A DNA stretch of 64,000 nucleotides, taken from NCBI GenBank assembly GCA_022828595.1, contig JAKGHH010000001.1, positions 206,169,813-206,233,812 on the forward strand, given 5' to 3'. The first letter of the stretch is position 1; each line of letters begins with the position of its first letter. The notes under the pieces are model-generated. The model was not told the origin of the DNA. It did not search any database and saw only the letters and a program-made list of their open reading frames with translations. This document shows positions 52,967 through 64,000 of the stretch, in pieces. The translations under genes and the position numbers were made by a program. This DNA comes from Nelumbo lutea. Its lineage: Eukaryota > Streptophyta > Magnoliopsida > Proteales > Nelumbonaceae.

Positions 52967-53258
52967 CAAGGTTTTAAAAATTGGACTGGATGGCCTGTTC
53001 TTGGGCCAGACAGTCTGATCATCCGGTTTGAATGGATGGCCCGTTTTGATTTAAAAATAAAAAATTAAAAAATAATTAAAATAAAAATAGCTAAAAAAAT
53101 ATTGTTAGAGTTAACGAGTCGATGGTTCAAATGTATGGGTCAATGGATCGCTGGCCAAATAAATGATTTTTAGCACAGAAATGATTTTAAGGTGAAATGG
53201 AACCGATTGCCTGACCGATTTCCGGATCAACTGGTCCAGTGCAGTTTTCAAAACCATG
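52967..53258. mobile_element. hAT MITE copy 1 (292 bp)
   Basis: Perfect 8-bp duplication TTACCGGT (52959-52966 and 53259-53266). Ends CAAGGTTTTAAAAATTGG and, on the complement, CATGGTTTTGAAAACTGC. Internal blocks GGATGGCCCGTTTTGA and ACGAGTCGATGGTTC recur in the two copies downstream. Confidence 0.85.
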
Positions 53259-53982
53259 TTACCGGTTTATTGGCTCAGTGAGAGGTTCTAAGTCTTGAGT
53301 TAGCAAACCATGGGCTTATTGGTGAATTCTTTGGAAATCTTTCAAACATACATTTAGTAAATCAATTGCAATAATATTCTTGAACTCTACTGGGTATTCA
53401 CTGAAATGTTTACTGAGGTCTATTGAGTGTTTGAATTGAAAATACTCTGAACTTTTCATGAACATTCGGAAGGATTATTATATATTCGGTTAAGGAGTTT
53501 ACTGTCTATCAGTGCTTAAACTTGGTTTGATCCTCAACTCCTCAAGCCAACTTGAAGGACTGAACTTATAAGTTGCTATTGTTTTTAAATCCTTCAAAGT
53601 TTGGATTAAAACACAAGACAAGATTTGAAGTCTTATAGTTAGATTAATTAAAAGCTTTGTTCAAGTGAAAGATTTGCATAGTTTGGTGCTTGAATTTGCA
53701 CAGCTTTTTCTACCTCTCTTCATTTCATCAAGTGGTAGCAAGTTATAATCCCCAAGTCCTTTGAACTACTCGTTTGGTGGATTGGCACCATATTCAACTA
53801 GTTTGAGTGTGGCCAGCACTGTATCAATCAACCAGGGGTGTGACTAACACCATATCAATTAACTAGGGTCTGGCTTGCATCGTATAAGCTAGTTGCGTGA
53901 GGCTGACACTGTATCAACTAGTTGGAGTGGATTGGCATGCATGCGTATCAAATAGCTGGTGTGTGATTAGCGTTGTATCAAT

Positions 53983-54268
53983 GAACGTTTTAAAAAATGA
54001 CCCGGAAATGGAACTGTTTTCGGCAAGTAACGAATGGACGGCCCGTTCTGATAGTAAAACTAAAAAAATAAAAAAAATAAAAAAACAACCAAATATCGTT
54101 GAATGAGTTGACAGGTCAATTGTTTGACTTTTCGGGTCAATAGTTTGTTGACTTTTTCAACGGTTTTTTACCAGATTTCGGGTTTGGGGTAAAACGGAAC
54201 CAGTTGCCTGGAAGGTTCTCGGGCCAAACGGTCCGATCATCCGGGTCAATGGCGGTTTGAAAACATTG
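53983..54268. mobile_element. hAT MITE copy 2 (286 bp), same family
   Basis: Flanking 8-mers GTATCAAT and GTATCAAC match at 7 of 8. Ends GAACGTTTTAAAAAATG and, on the complement, CAATGTTTTCAAACC. It shares GGACGGCCCGTTCTGA and the GGTTGCCTGG-type 3' block with copy 1. Confidence 0.8.
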
Positions 54269-54286
54269 GTATCAACTATCAGCACC

Positions 54287-54582
54287 CAACATTTTAAAAA
54301 ACGACCTAGAAATGGTATCATTTTGGCCACTAGTTTCCGGGTCAACGGTTCAATCGTTCGGTTTGAATGGATGGCCCGTTCTGACAAATAAATTAAAAAA
54401 TAAACAAAGATTAAAAACCATTAAACGAGTCGACGATTCGACCACCCAGATCAACGAATTATTGACTTTTTTAACTGTTTTTAGCCAAAAACCAAATTTA
54501 GGGTAAAACAGAACAGGTTGCCTGAACGATTCTCAGGCAGAACGATCCAACCATCCAGATCAACGGCGGTTCGAAAACGTTG
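54287..54582. mobile_element. hAT MITE copy 3 (296 bp), same family
   Basis: Ends CAACATTTTAAAAAACG and, on the complement, CAACGTTTTCGAACC. Flanking 8-mers TCAGCACC and CTATCACC agree at 5 of 8, so this duplication is degraded. It lies only 18 bp from copy 2 in the same orientation and shares GGATGGCCCGTTCTGA and AACGAGTCGACGATTC. Confidence 0.75.
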
Positions 54583-54590
54583 CTATCACC

Positions 54591-57132
54591 TAATCATCAT
54601 AAGGATTGACTAGTAATTTTAAACTAGTTGGGATGATTAAATATTCAAATTCCTAAACTATGCTAGCTTGGAGAGTAGATGTAGGCTTGTGATTGGCTAA
54701 ATCACTATAAGTCTGGTGTCTATTATTCTCTTCTCTTCATTGCTTACATTTGTTGTGATTCAATTGTATATACTTGCATTGCACACAGAAGACGCTTGGA
54801 CAAGCTAAGATAAGTTTATTTCAGAATATAGGTTATCCAATACAAGAAAGTTAATTCAAGTGGAGTTGGCACTTTTTAATTAATATATAGAACCTCTGTT
54901 AAGTTGTGTTATAAATTCATCGATATCTTAATTTAATTGAAAAAAGTGGTTTGACCAGATTCCAAGCTAGGTGGTTCAAATTCCCTATGATTAAAGCATT
55001 CACTTAAGAAATTTTAGTAATAGGGGAACACAATAGGAGGCATCCCCTCTATCAACAGATTTGGAGCTTAGCAAATTTAATTGTAATAAAATCTGCTAAA
55101 GGAATCTTCCAAGGGGGAGTGAATGGTCTATATTGAACTAAATTGATTTAAACCCAATTTACTCCGTTTTGGGTCAAATTAATTGGACAATAAAACTTAC
55201 CTATTTGCTCGAGGTTTTGGGTTTGGGGACAGGGCCATCCCCTTGTTGTGTAGCCCAATGGAGCCAAAAAAAACCTCTGCACTAGAGAACTCCCACTTCT
55301 ATTACAAAAACCCTACCATAATATTTTAAAATTTGCTAGAGATTAATAAATTGGAGATGGATGAATGAGTTTCAATGTACATTAATTACCACATTTCATA
55401 CATATATACCGAAAGAAAAAGATTTATAAATGTATGAAGATATACAACTAAATGCATTACTTGTAGATACATGTGGGTCTCTAATTGTATCTAATTTTCC
55501 ACCTCAAGTTAGAGTGTGAATGCTAATGAGTAATGACACCCAACTTGTGGATGATGTCAAGGAAGTGATGAAGTGCTCAAAGGAGCTTGGTGAAAACATC
55601 AGAAGATTGCTTGGTGGATAAAATGTAAACAGTTTGAATGACCCTCTATTGTGGAGATAGTGGGATTTGATCCCAAATTTCCACTACAAAACCAAGCCAG
55701 TTGGCACCTTCCACATAAATGTTATTGCTTTAGAGGAGAAAAGGACGTATTCTTTTAGGTTAATGTAAAGCCAACTTCTATCACCTCACCTGTATCATAA
55801 GCCCAATACCATCCTGATCTTAGGTCGATGCCTGATGTCAGTCCAATCCATGCTAAACCCAACACATACTAAGCCTGGATCATAAAGGTAATAAGCTTTT
55901 CTGCTTTTTATGCCAAGGTTGTCCTCAACCCAAGCCCAACCCAAATTTATCTTAAGTCCAAATCTTCTGGACCCAAGTCCAGGAACCCAAAATTCTTAAG
56001 GCCAAGTTGTTGCCTTAACAAGGTCTCTCGTATAAAAGTTAGTTAAAAATAGAATTCAACCACTTCTCACTTTTGGACCCATTTGTTGAAAGATAAAATG
56101 AATTTATTCTTTTGTTATTGATTTTTTTGGAGGCCCAGGCCTATTCAAAGCCCTTGTTGTCTATGCTTCGATAATTATCCAACTTGGGTGTCTACTTTGA
56201 AATTAGTTGTCCAGCCCATAACTAGTAGATATGAAACGTGGACCAATATAGATATGCTTAAAGTTACAAAACACAGTTTTATTAATTATTATCCAAGAAT
56301 CATGCTTATGGCCTCTTGAATTGTCTCTTGCAAAAAATTTCTTTTAATAGTGAGGAATTATCTTGGAGAGTGACGTTAGAACTATTGGTTGTAGTCAAGT
56401 GAAAGAGAAGAATCAGCGCATTTTCATTTATATGGTTTTATCTTACCTTTCCTTTCTCTACTTTTTCCTTCAAACCAAACACAGCCTTAAAGAAAAGTTA
56501 ACCTCCATCCCTGATCTCTGATGGATATGGGATTCTCACCCGATAGATTGGAGTGGGGTGGTCCCTGTCTCTGATTTAACATCCCTATTAATCCGTGTCC
56601 CAGCTAAGACAGTCTCCATTGGGTGGGTTGGGGATAGTCTCAAATTTATGCTCCAAATTGCTAACAGTCTGCACTGTGCAACCAAAATCTGGCTTTGGAA
56701 TCAGATCCATGCATAATTTAGCTAAATCTATAGTTTCTTAACTGTACTAAGGGGATAGTTAAAAAAAAAAAAATTGTTTGTGATGGCCTGGGTTCATAAT
56801 TTCTGATGAACACCCTTCAAATATTTTAGGAAAACCTTGAAGGATTTTCTTTCAGCATTTTAGTTGTTAGATGATTGGAAGATCCTGTTCCTGGTCCATC
56901 CATGGAAGAAATCCCGGGAACCATTTTTTTATAAAATAATTAAAAAAGATTCAAAAGTAACGACGTCCGTGTGTACAGAGTACAGAACACAGGAAAAAGG
57001 AGTTTGTAGATTAATAATGAATCATAAAATGGGGTCATGATGAGACCCCAAAACAGGGATAAGGGGGACACTTGCCAGAACGTCTCAATTTCCATGGAAG
57101 GAATTCGAAGCCACATGTGGACCCAACCCATC
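54591..57132. other. Intergenic
   Basis: No gene seen apart from the copia remnant at 55485-55640. The first 300 bp and 55700-57100 show no repeat structure I can define. Confidence 0.5.
55485..55640 (-). pseudogene. Copia polyprotein C-terminal remnant
   Basis: The minus strand reads STKQSSDVFTKLL and, after a stop, LDIIHKLGVITH and SHSNLRWK, the usual end of copia RNase H (a DxFTK...KLGV pattern). A polypurine-like CTTGAGGTGG follows (about 55500-55509). The rest of the element is not recognisable. Confidence 0.5.
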
Positions 57133-57141
57133 TATATATAT
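57133..57141 (+). promoter_or_regulatory. TATA box of the protease-inhibitor gene
   Basis: TATATATAT lies 87 bp before the ATG at 57228. A GA-rich leader (57200-57227) follows. The position is right for a start site near 57165. Confidence 0.55.
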
Positions 57142-57227
57142 TTGTCCGTGACTCTCTCTGTGGCCCTCATACCAACTACATCCAGCCAGTCCCACGCAGA
57201 CAGAGACAGAGAGAGAGGGAGAGAGAG

Positions 57228-58658
57228 ATGGGCACAATTCCCAGTCCTCTTCCTCCCTGCGACAATCTGGGCTGCAGTGACATTATTTGCTGTCCGGGTA
57301 ACGTTTTCAAAACTTGCTTCTCTTTTGATTACATATTTCCTCTCTTTCTCTCCTCTCTTCTCTTTCGTTCGTTAAACCATTGACGATTGTGCTGCTCAGC
57401 TCTACCTATAGACCATAGGCGCCACAGCGCTGCACTTGGGATCACCCATTTTGGGGCTCTTACCAATGTAAGAGACCAAGACTGATTGGTCTCCGCGACT
57501 GTGTCTCAGGCCTCAGGGTCCTAAAACTGTTCCAATAAAAGGTTACACCGAGTGTGGGTAAACCATATCCCAGGATCCAGGCTTTAGCTTACTACACCTA
57601 ACATTCTGTGGAATGTTTGATCCCTCTTAGTTCTCACCAAGTATCATCAATCCCGTGACCCTTGGAGATCATATAAGATAATCTTCGCCGTATATGTATC
57701 TTATCAAGGTTGTCACCCACATTAAATGGGTCCCATTAGATTAGCTGGGCCATAATCAATGATATTGGAACAAGAAAAGCTGCCTTTGGTCTCTTGTAGA
57801 GCTGCATTTTTTTGGCTTCTGGGGCAGAGAAGAAAAGGTTTAGTTGTATTTACAAGGCTGCAAAGCTGGTGTACACATTCTGGGGTGTGGGTTATGAGAT
57901 AGTCTCTCTTTTTTGGTGGGATCCATTCATCCAATGAGTGTCTTCACCCTCTAAAAATGCAACAGTGGACCCATTGGACTACCTGATTCAGCACAGTTTT
58001 CAGCAGTTCTGTATTGGCTGAATGTGATGGTTGTACATTGCCCCCATGTCTTGTCATGCGTGTCAAGATTAAAGTGGTTGTGGGGTCTACCACTTGATGG
58101 ATGATGTGGAGCTTTCTCATTGGTTATACATTCTGTTATACAGCCATGTCATTCAGCTAATCCGGTCTTGTTTTCAGTGGTGTTTCATGATTTCTCTCTC
58201 TTGATCCCACTTATTGGACTAATCCCCAACTAAAAGGTCAGTTTAGTTGAGTTGGGTTGGATTGAAGCTTTAAGTTATGGTCGGGGTTGAAAAATAAGAG
58301 CCCAATTTACCTTTTGGGTTGGGTTAGAGTCCAAGTTACTAGTGGGCCACCCATTGATAAACTGTAATATCTAGGATTAAGGGCCACATGACCCCTCAGC
58401 GGTACAAAGGAACTAAAATTAACATTTTATTTTTCAAAATTTGCAGGGAAACAGTCATGGCCAGAGCTTATAGGGATGGAAGCAGAAGAAGCAAAGTCCA
58501 TAATCGAGAGCGAAAATCCAAATGTGACAGTAGTGATATCAACACCCGATGTGTATAGGATTCCTGATTTATGTTGCAATATTGTGTGGATTTATGTTGA
58601 AGATCTTAGCAATGGCATCGTCACAAATGTACCAAAAGTTGGGTGTTCAGGAGCTTAA
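57228..58658 (+). CDS. Potato inhibitor I family serine protease inhibitor
   Basis: Two exons, 57228-57297 and 58447-58658, join in phase to 93 residues. The N-terminal exon is Cys-rich (MGTIPSPLPPCDNLGCSDII). The second exon has the family signature GKQSWPELIGMEAEEAKSII, ENPNVTVV and a C-terminal NVPKVG block. Members inhibit subtilisin/chymotrypsin-type proteases and usually serve in defence. No signal peptide is obvious, as in several dicot members. In the reactive loop the usual T-x-D and following Arg supports are replaced: the segment reads VYRIPDLCCNIV, placing Pro at P1 by alignment with eglin-type loops, and Cys and Ile where two Arg normally brace the loop. Inhibitory activity is therefore doubtful. 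The start was chosen for position after the TATA box and phase with exon 2. Confidence 0.8.
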
Positions 58659-59242
58659 TAATCAACCCAAATTTATCTTCAGTCATTAAGGAGCTTTCAA
58701 CCAAGGACCGACTTTGAAAGCTTCTGGGTTCAATCTAAGGATTGAGAAATTGGCTCCAGTGAGAATCCAATGAGCTTGACAATATTTTCAAATGATTGGT
58801 TATATCTCAATTTTTTTCTGGCTCCTTGAAAGGTGGAAATTCATGTTTAACAAAAGAAAAAAAAAAACCTCTCTGCAGGAAGAGGTCCAAGAGTATTGCA
58901 TTTGTCTTTGAGTTTTTTTTTTTTTTTTTTAATTTATTGGAAAGGGTTTTTTATTGGAAGAAGCGACCCTGACATCTTTTTTATTCCTTTGTTTTTATCT
59001 CATTTTGCTTTTGAGTGATTTATTACAATTATTATTCATGGAAGTTTGTAATCTCTGTCGAATCAAACCTTTGGCATTCTTCTATGTCGCTATAATCAAG
59101 TATATGATATGATACTTGGCATCCCTCCAAATCGGGGTCTAACTTGGGCAGGCTCTTGTTAGATTTTTGTCAAAATTTGAATGGATCTAATCGAAAGCTT
59201 AAAACAGTATAAAATGTTCAGGCCAATTCGAATTGTAACTAA
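58659..59242. other. 3' region of the inhibitor gene and intergenic
   Basis: A/T-rich with two homopolymer runs (A at about 58856-58867, T at about 58914-58930). No gene. Confidence 0.5.
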
Positions 59243-59350
59243 GGGTCAGTTTGGAAAAAGTATAAATTCAAATTTATACAGTGCAAATACAGACAAAATA
59301 AAAGGTTTTGCACTGTATATTTGCATTTGTATTCTTTTCAAAAGGGAGCC
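59243..59350. mobile_element. Tourist-like MITE (108 bp)
   Basis: Perfect TAA duplications at 59240-59242 and 59351-59353, the PIF/Harbinger target. Left end GGGTCAGTTTGGAAAAAGTA. The right end complement starts GGCTCCCTTTTGAAAAGAAT. The body is a near-complete hairpin (TACAGTGCAAATAC against GCACTGTATATTTGC) and is related to 36209-36327. Confidence 0.7.
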
Positions 59351-59770
59351 TAAAGGTGCAACTTTTGCAAGTTAGGATTGGATTTGTTTCAAAATTTTAA
59401 TCAGTCCAACCCGAAGCTTATGCCCAAAACAATGTAAACTGTTAATTCAAGCCAACCTAACTTACATTTCTAGTTGTACCCTTATCTTCAAATATAAAAA
59501 CACGAAACAAAATTCATGCAACTGCAGGCTCTCCATGGTAAGGTGAGTGGATGTTTCAACTGCTAGTTGTATTGTTGAACATTCAAGTTGTAAAAAGTAA
59601 AATTTGCTTTCTTATAATTATAGTCAAATTTAGGAGGTAATTTTTTGGATTTTGAGAAGGGAGAAAGTTGGTCAATAGGATTTTGATTTCCATTAAACAA
59701 AAAATCCATATTGAGATTTATGTGGGGGCCAAAAAAAGTTTATTTTCCTAAGTTCTCCTAATTTAATAAA

Positions 59771-60200
59771 AAATAAATTTCTTAAACTACTCTTATGGTT
59801 TAGCTAATTGACTAATTCTATCCTTACTGTTTACATATTATCTTAGAGTACTCTTAAGTTTTCTAGCAATTGACTAATTTTACCCATAACATTAGTGTCC
59901 GTTAATATTCCATCACAATTCATGTGCATGTGACATCGTGTGACCTATAATTTTTTTTTAATCCAATATTACCCTTTTCATTATACATTTCATGATTCAA
60001 AAGACCTGTTTCTGGTGATTGCAACTGGGTTGAATTTAGCGCAGCATTGTCATCATAAATTACACGACTATTCTTCAAATTTTTAACAATATTAATTATC
60101 AAAAATAATATGAATACTTTAAGACAATATATAAATAATATGAATAGAGTTAATCAATTAACTTAAACCATTAGGATAGTTTAGTCTAAGAAATTTAGCC
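59771..60200. mobile_element. Mutator-like miniature (430 bp), same family as 45852 and 49088
   Basis: A 9-bp duplication TTTAATAAA at 59762-59770 and 60201-60209. Inverted ends of about 110 bp, with TAAATTTCTTAAACTA at the left and TAAATTTCTTAGACTA on the complement of the right, then shared TATGGTTTAGCTAATTGACTAA-like and TTATCTTAGAGTA/TTGTCTTAAAGTA blocks. The A/T-rich duplication alone would be weak, but the TIRs support it. No coding content. Confidence 0.7.
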
Positions 60201-61481
60201 TTTAATAAATAATTATCGAAAAGCGAACGGTGAACTCAAATCCTAAAAATGGGAAAAGGAACCTAGTTTCACGTAAGCTGATTTTTTTTTTTTTTGCTTA
60301 TTTATTTATTTTTGCATATTAACGTGGGATATGTTGAATGTTGGGTCCCATCATCCTAATACAAGACACATGTGGGCCCTGATCGGTTATGGGCTAAGCG
60401 ACGCCGGAGGCCCAGAACCCAAGTTTTCGCCTTTGTCCTTCCCGGAGGATCATGGCGGGGGATTTGAGGTTGTGGCTGTGCATTGAGAGTTATAGAACTA
60501 ATCTTGTGCATTTTTCTGGGGGAAATCTAACAGGCAAATGAGAATAGAGGTAAAAATTGGTGGAATCCACTGCATTCTGAGCTTCTGATCAGTCAGAAGA
60601 CCTGCTCGAAACCGATTCTCCGGGTTTGACAGCACATGGTCATGATTATTGCATCGAGTAAGTAGCCGTAAGGTTTTTGGTTTTTATTTGCCAGTCTCTT
60701 TCCTTCTAACTTTTCGTCAGCCATTATCGGATATTTTGTAGTTGCGGTTTACAATCTTTACCATTTTTTTTGTTGTCACCTAGCAGATTTTTGTGTTGTT
60801 TGGTGAAGGCATATAGAGGTGGAGTTCTCTTTGCTTTCTTTATCAGGTAAGGGCGTTTTGATTGTTGTCTGCGCTTCTTGTTCTACATTGTCATTTTTCT
60901 GTTTGATGAAATGCTTCAGTGCTTCATGCATGGTGGTGCTGTTGGAATATTATGATCAAACTAGTAATTTTTTAGTAAATTGAAAATAGAAATTGTAAAG
61001 GTTTAAATGGTCATCTTCCTCTCAAGCTCAGCTATAGATTATCTACAGAGATACAGAGGAGTTTATATGGTCGTCTGACTCATTCTGGTTGATCTACAGG
61101 GGTGTGCTTGCCCCTGTTCTTGTCACATGGCGCTCTCTTTCTCTTCCTCATTTGATTCTGCAAATTTTCTTTGAAAGCAGAACGGGGGAACCCTATTGAC
61201 AATTTACTATGCATTCAATTTTGCCTCGCTGAACTTATGTGTACAAAACGTAGAATTCTGTTTAATGTGTATATTAGTCTCCTCTTTGCGTACAACTAAT
61301 GTCCTTATTGAGATTAATTTGGTAGTTTTCATACCAACCTGCATTGATGGTTGTAAACTTGTGGTATAATGTAGATGGATAGATTATACACTGGATTTAC
61401 ACCACCATGTAAATCCCATAATTTATATTTTTTTCTTTGATCTTTATTGCAGTTATAATAGCTTCTTGAAGTTTTGCAAAA
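60201..61481 (+). promoter_or_regulatory. Probable promoter and 5' UTR of the BED/DUF659 gene
   Basis: A locally GC-richer stretch (60360-60660) ends at a good donor CATCGA|GTAAGT (about 60654). An acceptor TTATTGCAG precedes the coding exon (about 61445-61453). A spliced 5' leader is therefore likely (inference). No transposon end is visible here. Confidence 0.4.
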
Positions 61482-63961
61482 ATGCAAAGGAGAGGCAAAA
61501 GAAGGGGTGTAAATAGGAGAGATCCAGCATGGAAGTATGGGACAGAAATGGAAGAACCAATAAAAAATGATAAAACATATGTGTATCTAAAATGCAACTT
61601 TTGTGAGAAACAAATTTCAGGTGGCGTGAAAAGAATGAAAGAACATCTTGCAGGAACTCGTCGCAATGTGGCCCCATGCAAGTATGCCCCCATGGAAGTG
61701 ATACAAGAAATGAAAGAATACTTGGACAAATTTAAGGAGAAGAAAAAAAGAGATGTCCAAGAAATAGAAGTTTATGGAATAGGGGATTGTCATAGAGAAT
61801 CCATTGGTGATGCATGTCAAGTTGTACGAACACCAGTAGAAGGGTCTAGTGATGCAAGCTCTACTTCAAAGGGGGTGAGGGGCCCTATGGACCAATTTGT
61901 AGTTTCTGGTCATAATGTCAGTAAACAGTGTGAAAAACATATCACATTGAATGCTGTTCGGAAGGAAGAAAGAGATAGGGTTTGTCAAAGCATTGGGAGG
62001 TTTTTTTTCGAAAATGGTGTGCCATTGACTGTTTGCAACAGTCCTAGTTTTCAGGCTTTTTTAGATATCCTTGGCAGATGCGGAAAAGGAATGAAGCTTC
62101 CTGATATGCATGAACTGTCTACTTGGATTTTGAAAGAAGAGGTTGAAACAGTAAATAATATGTTGGTTGAGTCTAAGAAGACGTGGGATCAATATGGGTG
62201 CTCAATTATTCTAGATGGGTGGAAAGACACTCTAGGGCAGAGTTTAATTAATATCTCGGTTAATTGTCCTAAAGGGACTTGGTTTTTGAAGAGTGTAGAT
62301 GCATCTGAATCTGTGGAAGATGCAAACTTATTGTGTAAACTTCTTGATGAACTTGTTGATGAAGTTGGTGAAGAAAATGTTGTACAGATAATCACAGATA
62401 GTACAACTAATTTTGCAAAGGCTGGTAAAATGCTGATGGAAAAGAGGAAGAACTTGTATTGGACCCCATGTGTAACTCATTGCATTGAGTTGATGCTAGA
62501 GGATATTTTTGAACTTCCTGTGCATGACATGGCTTTCAAAAAGTCGAAAAGAGTGTTGAGTTTTATCTACAACCATGGATGGGTATTGGCATTGATGAGA
62601 AGTATTCTAAAGAAAGATCTTATATGCCCAGCAATGACCCAATTTGCTACTGCATTTCTCACTTTACGAAGGTTATTGTCTTCAATGCAAGCTTTAAAGA
62701 CTATGTTCACATCAGAGAAGTGGGCACAAAGTTCTTATGCAAAAAAACCTAAAGGCAAGGCAGTGAAAGCAATTATTCTAAGGGACAAACAGTTTTGGGC
62801 ATCTGTAGCTTATGCTGTGAAAACCATTAAGCCATTGATTGTGGTATTGAGGATGGCAAATTCTAATGCACAGTCAGCAATGGGGTTTTTATATAATGCA
62901 ATGGACAAAGCCAAGGTAGAAATTGCAAAAAGTTTAAATGATGATGAGTTACAATATAGACCAATTTGGGATATTATAGATAGGAGGTGGGAACCACAAT
63001 TACATCATGATTTGCATGCCGCTGCCTACTACCTAAATCCACAAATCTATTACAGCCCAGACCGTTTAACCCACCCGGAGATAAAACATGGTTTTTATAA
63101 TTGCTTGCAAAGATTAGTTAGAGATGTAAAGGAGCAGGAAGCTATAGATTTACAGCTTGATGCATTTCGACATAGTCAAGGGTTATTTGGAATAACATTA
63201 GCCAAATCTACAGTGTCCAGAAGGGTTCCTGGTAACTTGATTATTCTTTCTTGTTTTCTTTTTTAAGATTAAATACATGGGTCTTAGAAGTTATATTTAG
63301 TATTAGATATTATTGCATTTTTTTTCTAATTTTATTTGCCTTTTTTGTATTTTTGTTAGCTGAATGGTGGTTGGCATATGGTGATGAAACCCCAGAGTTG
63401 ACAAGGTTTTCCATGAGATTGTTAAGCCTTGCATGTAGTGCCTCCTGTTGTTTGCGAAAATGGAACTCATTGAACCAGGTAAAATATTATTTCAAGAGAT
63501 GAAGGCTCAAAGTTTAATATTAGTGATACACTGTTAGCCTTATTATTTAGTCAAATGTTAGTAATTCACTGTTATACTAATTATTTACCATCATCTAATT
63601 GGATGTGGATCTTCAACTTGAGGAATAGGTTCATGCCAAGAAGAGAAACTGTTTACAGCAAAAACGTTTGAATTCAGTGGTGTATATTATGTACAATTTG
63701 AAATTGGCACAAAGACAAGATAAGAGGAAAGCCATGGAAGATCCTATTTGTTTGGATTTTGTTGATTTAGAATCGGATGATGAGTGGATCACAGAAGAGT
63801 CTACAAGTAATCTGGTCTTTGATGAGCCCGCTGAATATCAATCTTTGCTTGATAATTTTGTTCTTGATGAACAAACAATGTTGGATGCTATTGGCAGCAG
63901 TGGAGAAGGCAGAGCATCTTCTTCAAAACACAAGAGGAGTGAAGATAAGTCAAAAGGTTAG
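61482..63961 (+). CDS. BED zinc-finger / DUF659 / hAT-dimerisation protein (hAT transposase-like)
   Basis: Exons 61482-63231, 63360-63478 and 63629-63961 join in phase without lesions to about 733 residues. Order: a BED-type zinc finger (RRDPAWKYG, KCNFCEKQISGG, RMKEHLAG, ending in a Cys), a short linker, then DUF659 with SIILDGWKD and QIITDSTTNF, whose Asp residues sit where hAT catalytic Asp residues are expected, and CVTHCIELML. The C-terminal hAT dimerisation region (EWWLAYGDETPEL, SLACSASC, then VHAKKRNCLQQKRLN) spans exons 2 and 3. An acidic tail ends at TAG 63959-63961, although AAAG|GT just before the stop could instead be a donor to an exon outside the window. It may be a mobile hAT copy or one of the domesticated plant DUF659 genes. 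Upstream Met choices were not found in frame. Confidence 0.85.
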
Positions 63962-64000
63962 CTTTTTGCATTTTATTCTTTTCTTTTTAATTTTTAAAAT

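Noticed and set aside
53897..54106. 69-codon frame crossing a MITE end
   Set aside because: It spans the boundary of MITE copy 2 and its flank; the coding potential is accidental.

Overview
The window is nuclear DNA from a flowering plant. The introns are AT-rich, bounded by GT-AG and often kilobases long. The mobile elements are plant types: Ty1/copia, L1-like LINEs with plant RNase H ends, hAT and Mutator miniatures, and Tourist hairpins. The genes are also plant families: DUF247, potato inhibitor I, BED/DUF659, and a BREVIS RADIX-like fragment. I cannot name the species. Roughly half the window is transposon or transposon debris.

Layout. 1-2340 is a decayed LINE ORF1 on the minus strand, and 2550-3690 is a LINE 3' end on the plus strand. 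About 3739-35042 holds one large plus-strand gene whose 5' end is not recognised in the window. Fifteen clean exons join in phase to 1,739 codons plus a stop; they include one 3.5-kb exon and end in a coiled coil and an Arg/Glu-rich tail. I do not recognise its family. One further upstream exon looks frameshifted. Its introns carry hAT miniatures (5296-6314, 9668-10338, 29328-29688), LINE tails (7633-7905, 27660-28418, 32205-32385) and, in a 13.6-kb intron, a nest of two copia elements with a hAT element inside the outer one.

35043-41500 is mainly an old minus-strand LINE (about 36340-40230), split by a solo LTR (36861-37574) and a GACCC-rich miniature (37975-38502). 41501-43069 is an intact single-exon DUF247 gene on the minus strand. 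44124-54590 is rich in miniature elements: a hairpin MITE, two Mutator-like elements (45852-47396 and 49088-50999, the second carrying a BREVIS RADIX-like gene fragment with its intron), a TIR element with a possible second captured fragment (51258-52444), and three copies of one roughly 290-bp hAT MITE family.

57228-58658 is a two-exon potato inhibitor I-type protease inhibitor with an unusual reactive loop. 61482-63961 is a three-exon BED/DUF659/hAT-dimerisation gene that is open throughout and may be a live transposase or a domesticated one.

The host genes show no functional link to each other. The story of the window is layered insertion: target-site duplications and LTR divergence give a relative order for several insertions, and at least one element has carried off host gene sequence.
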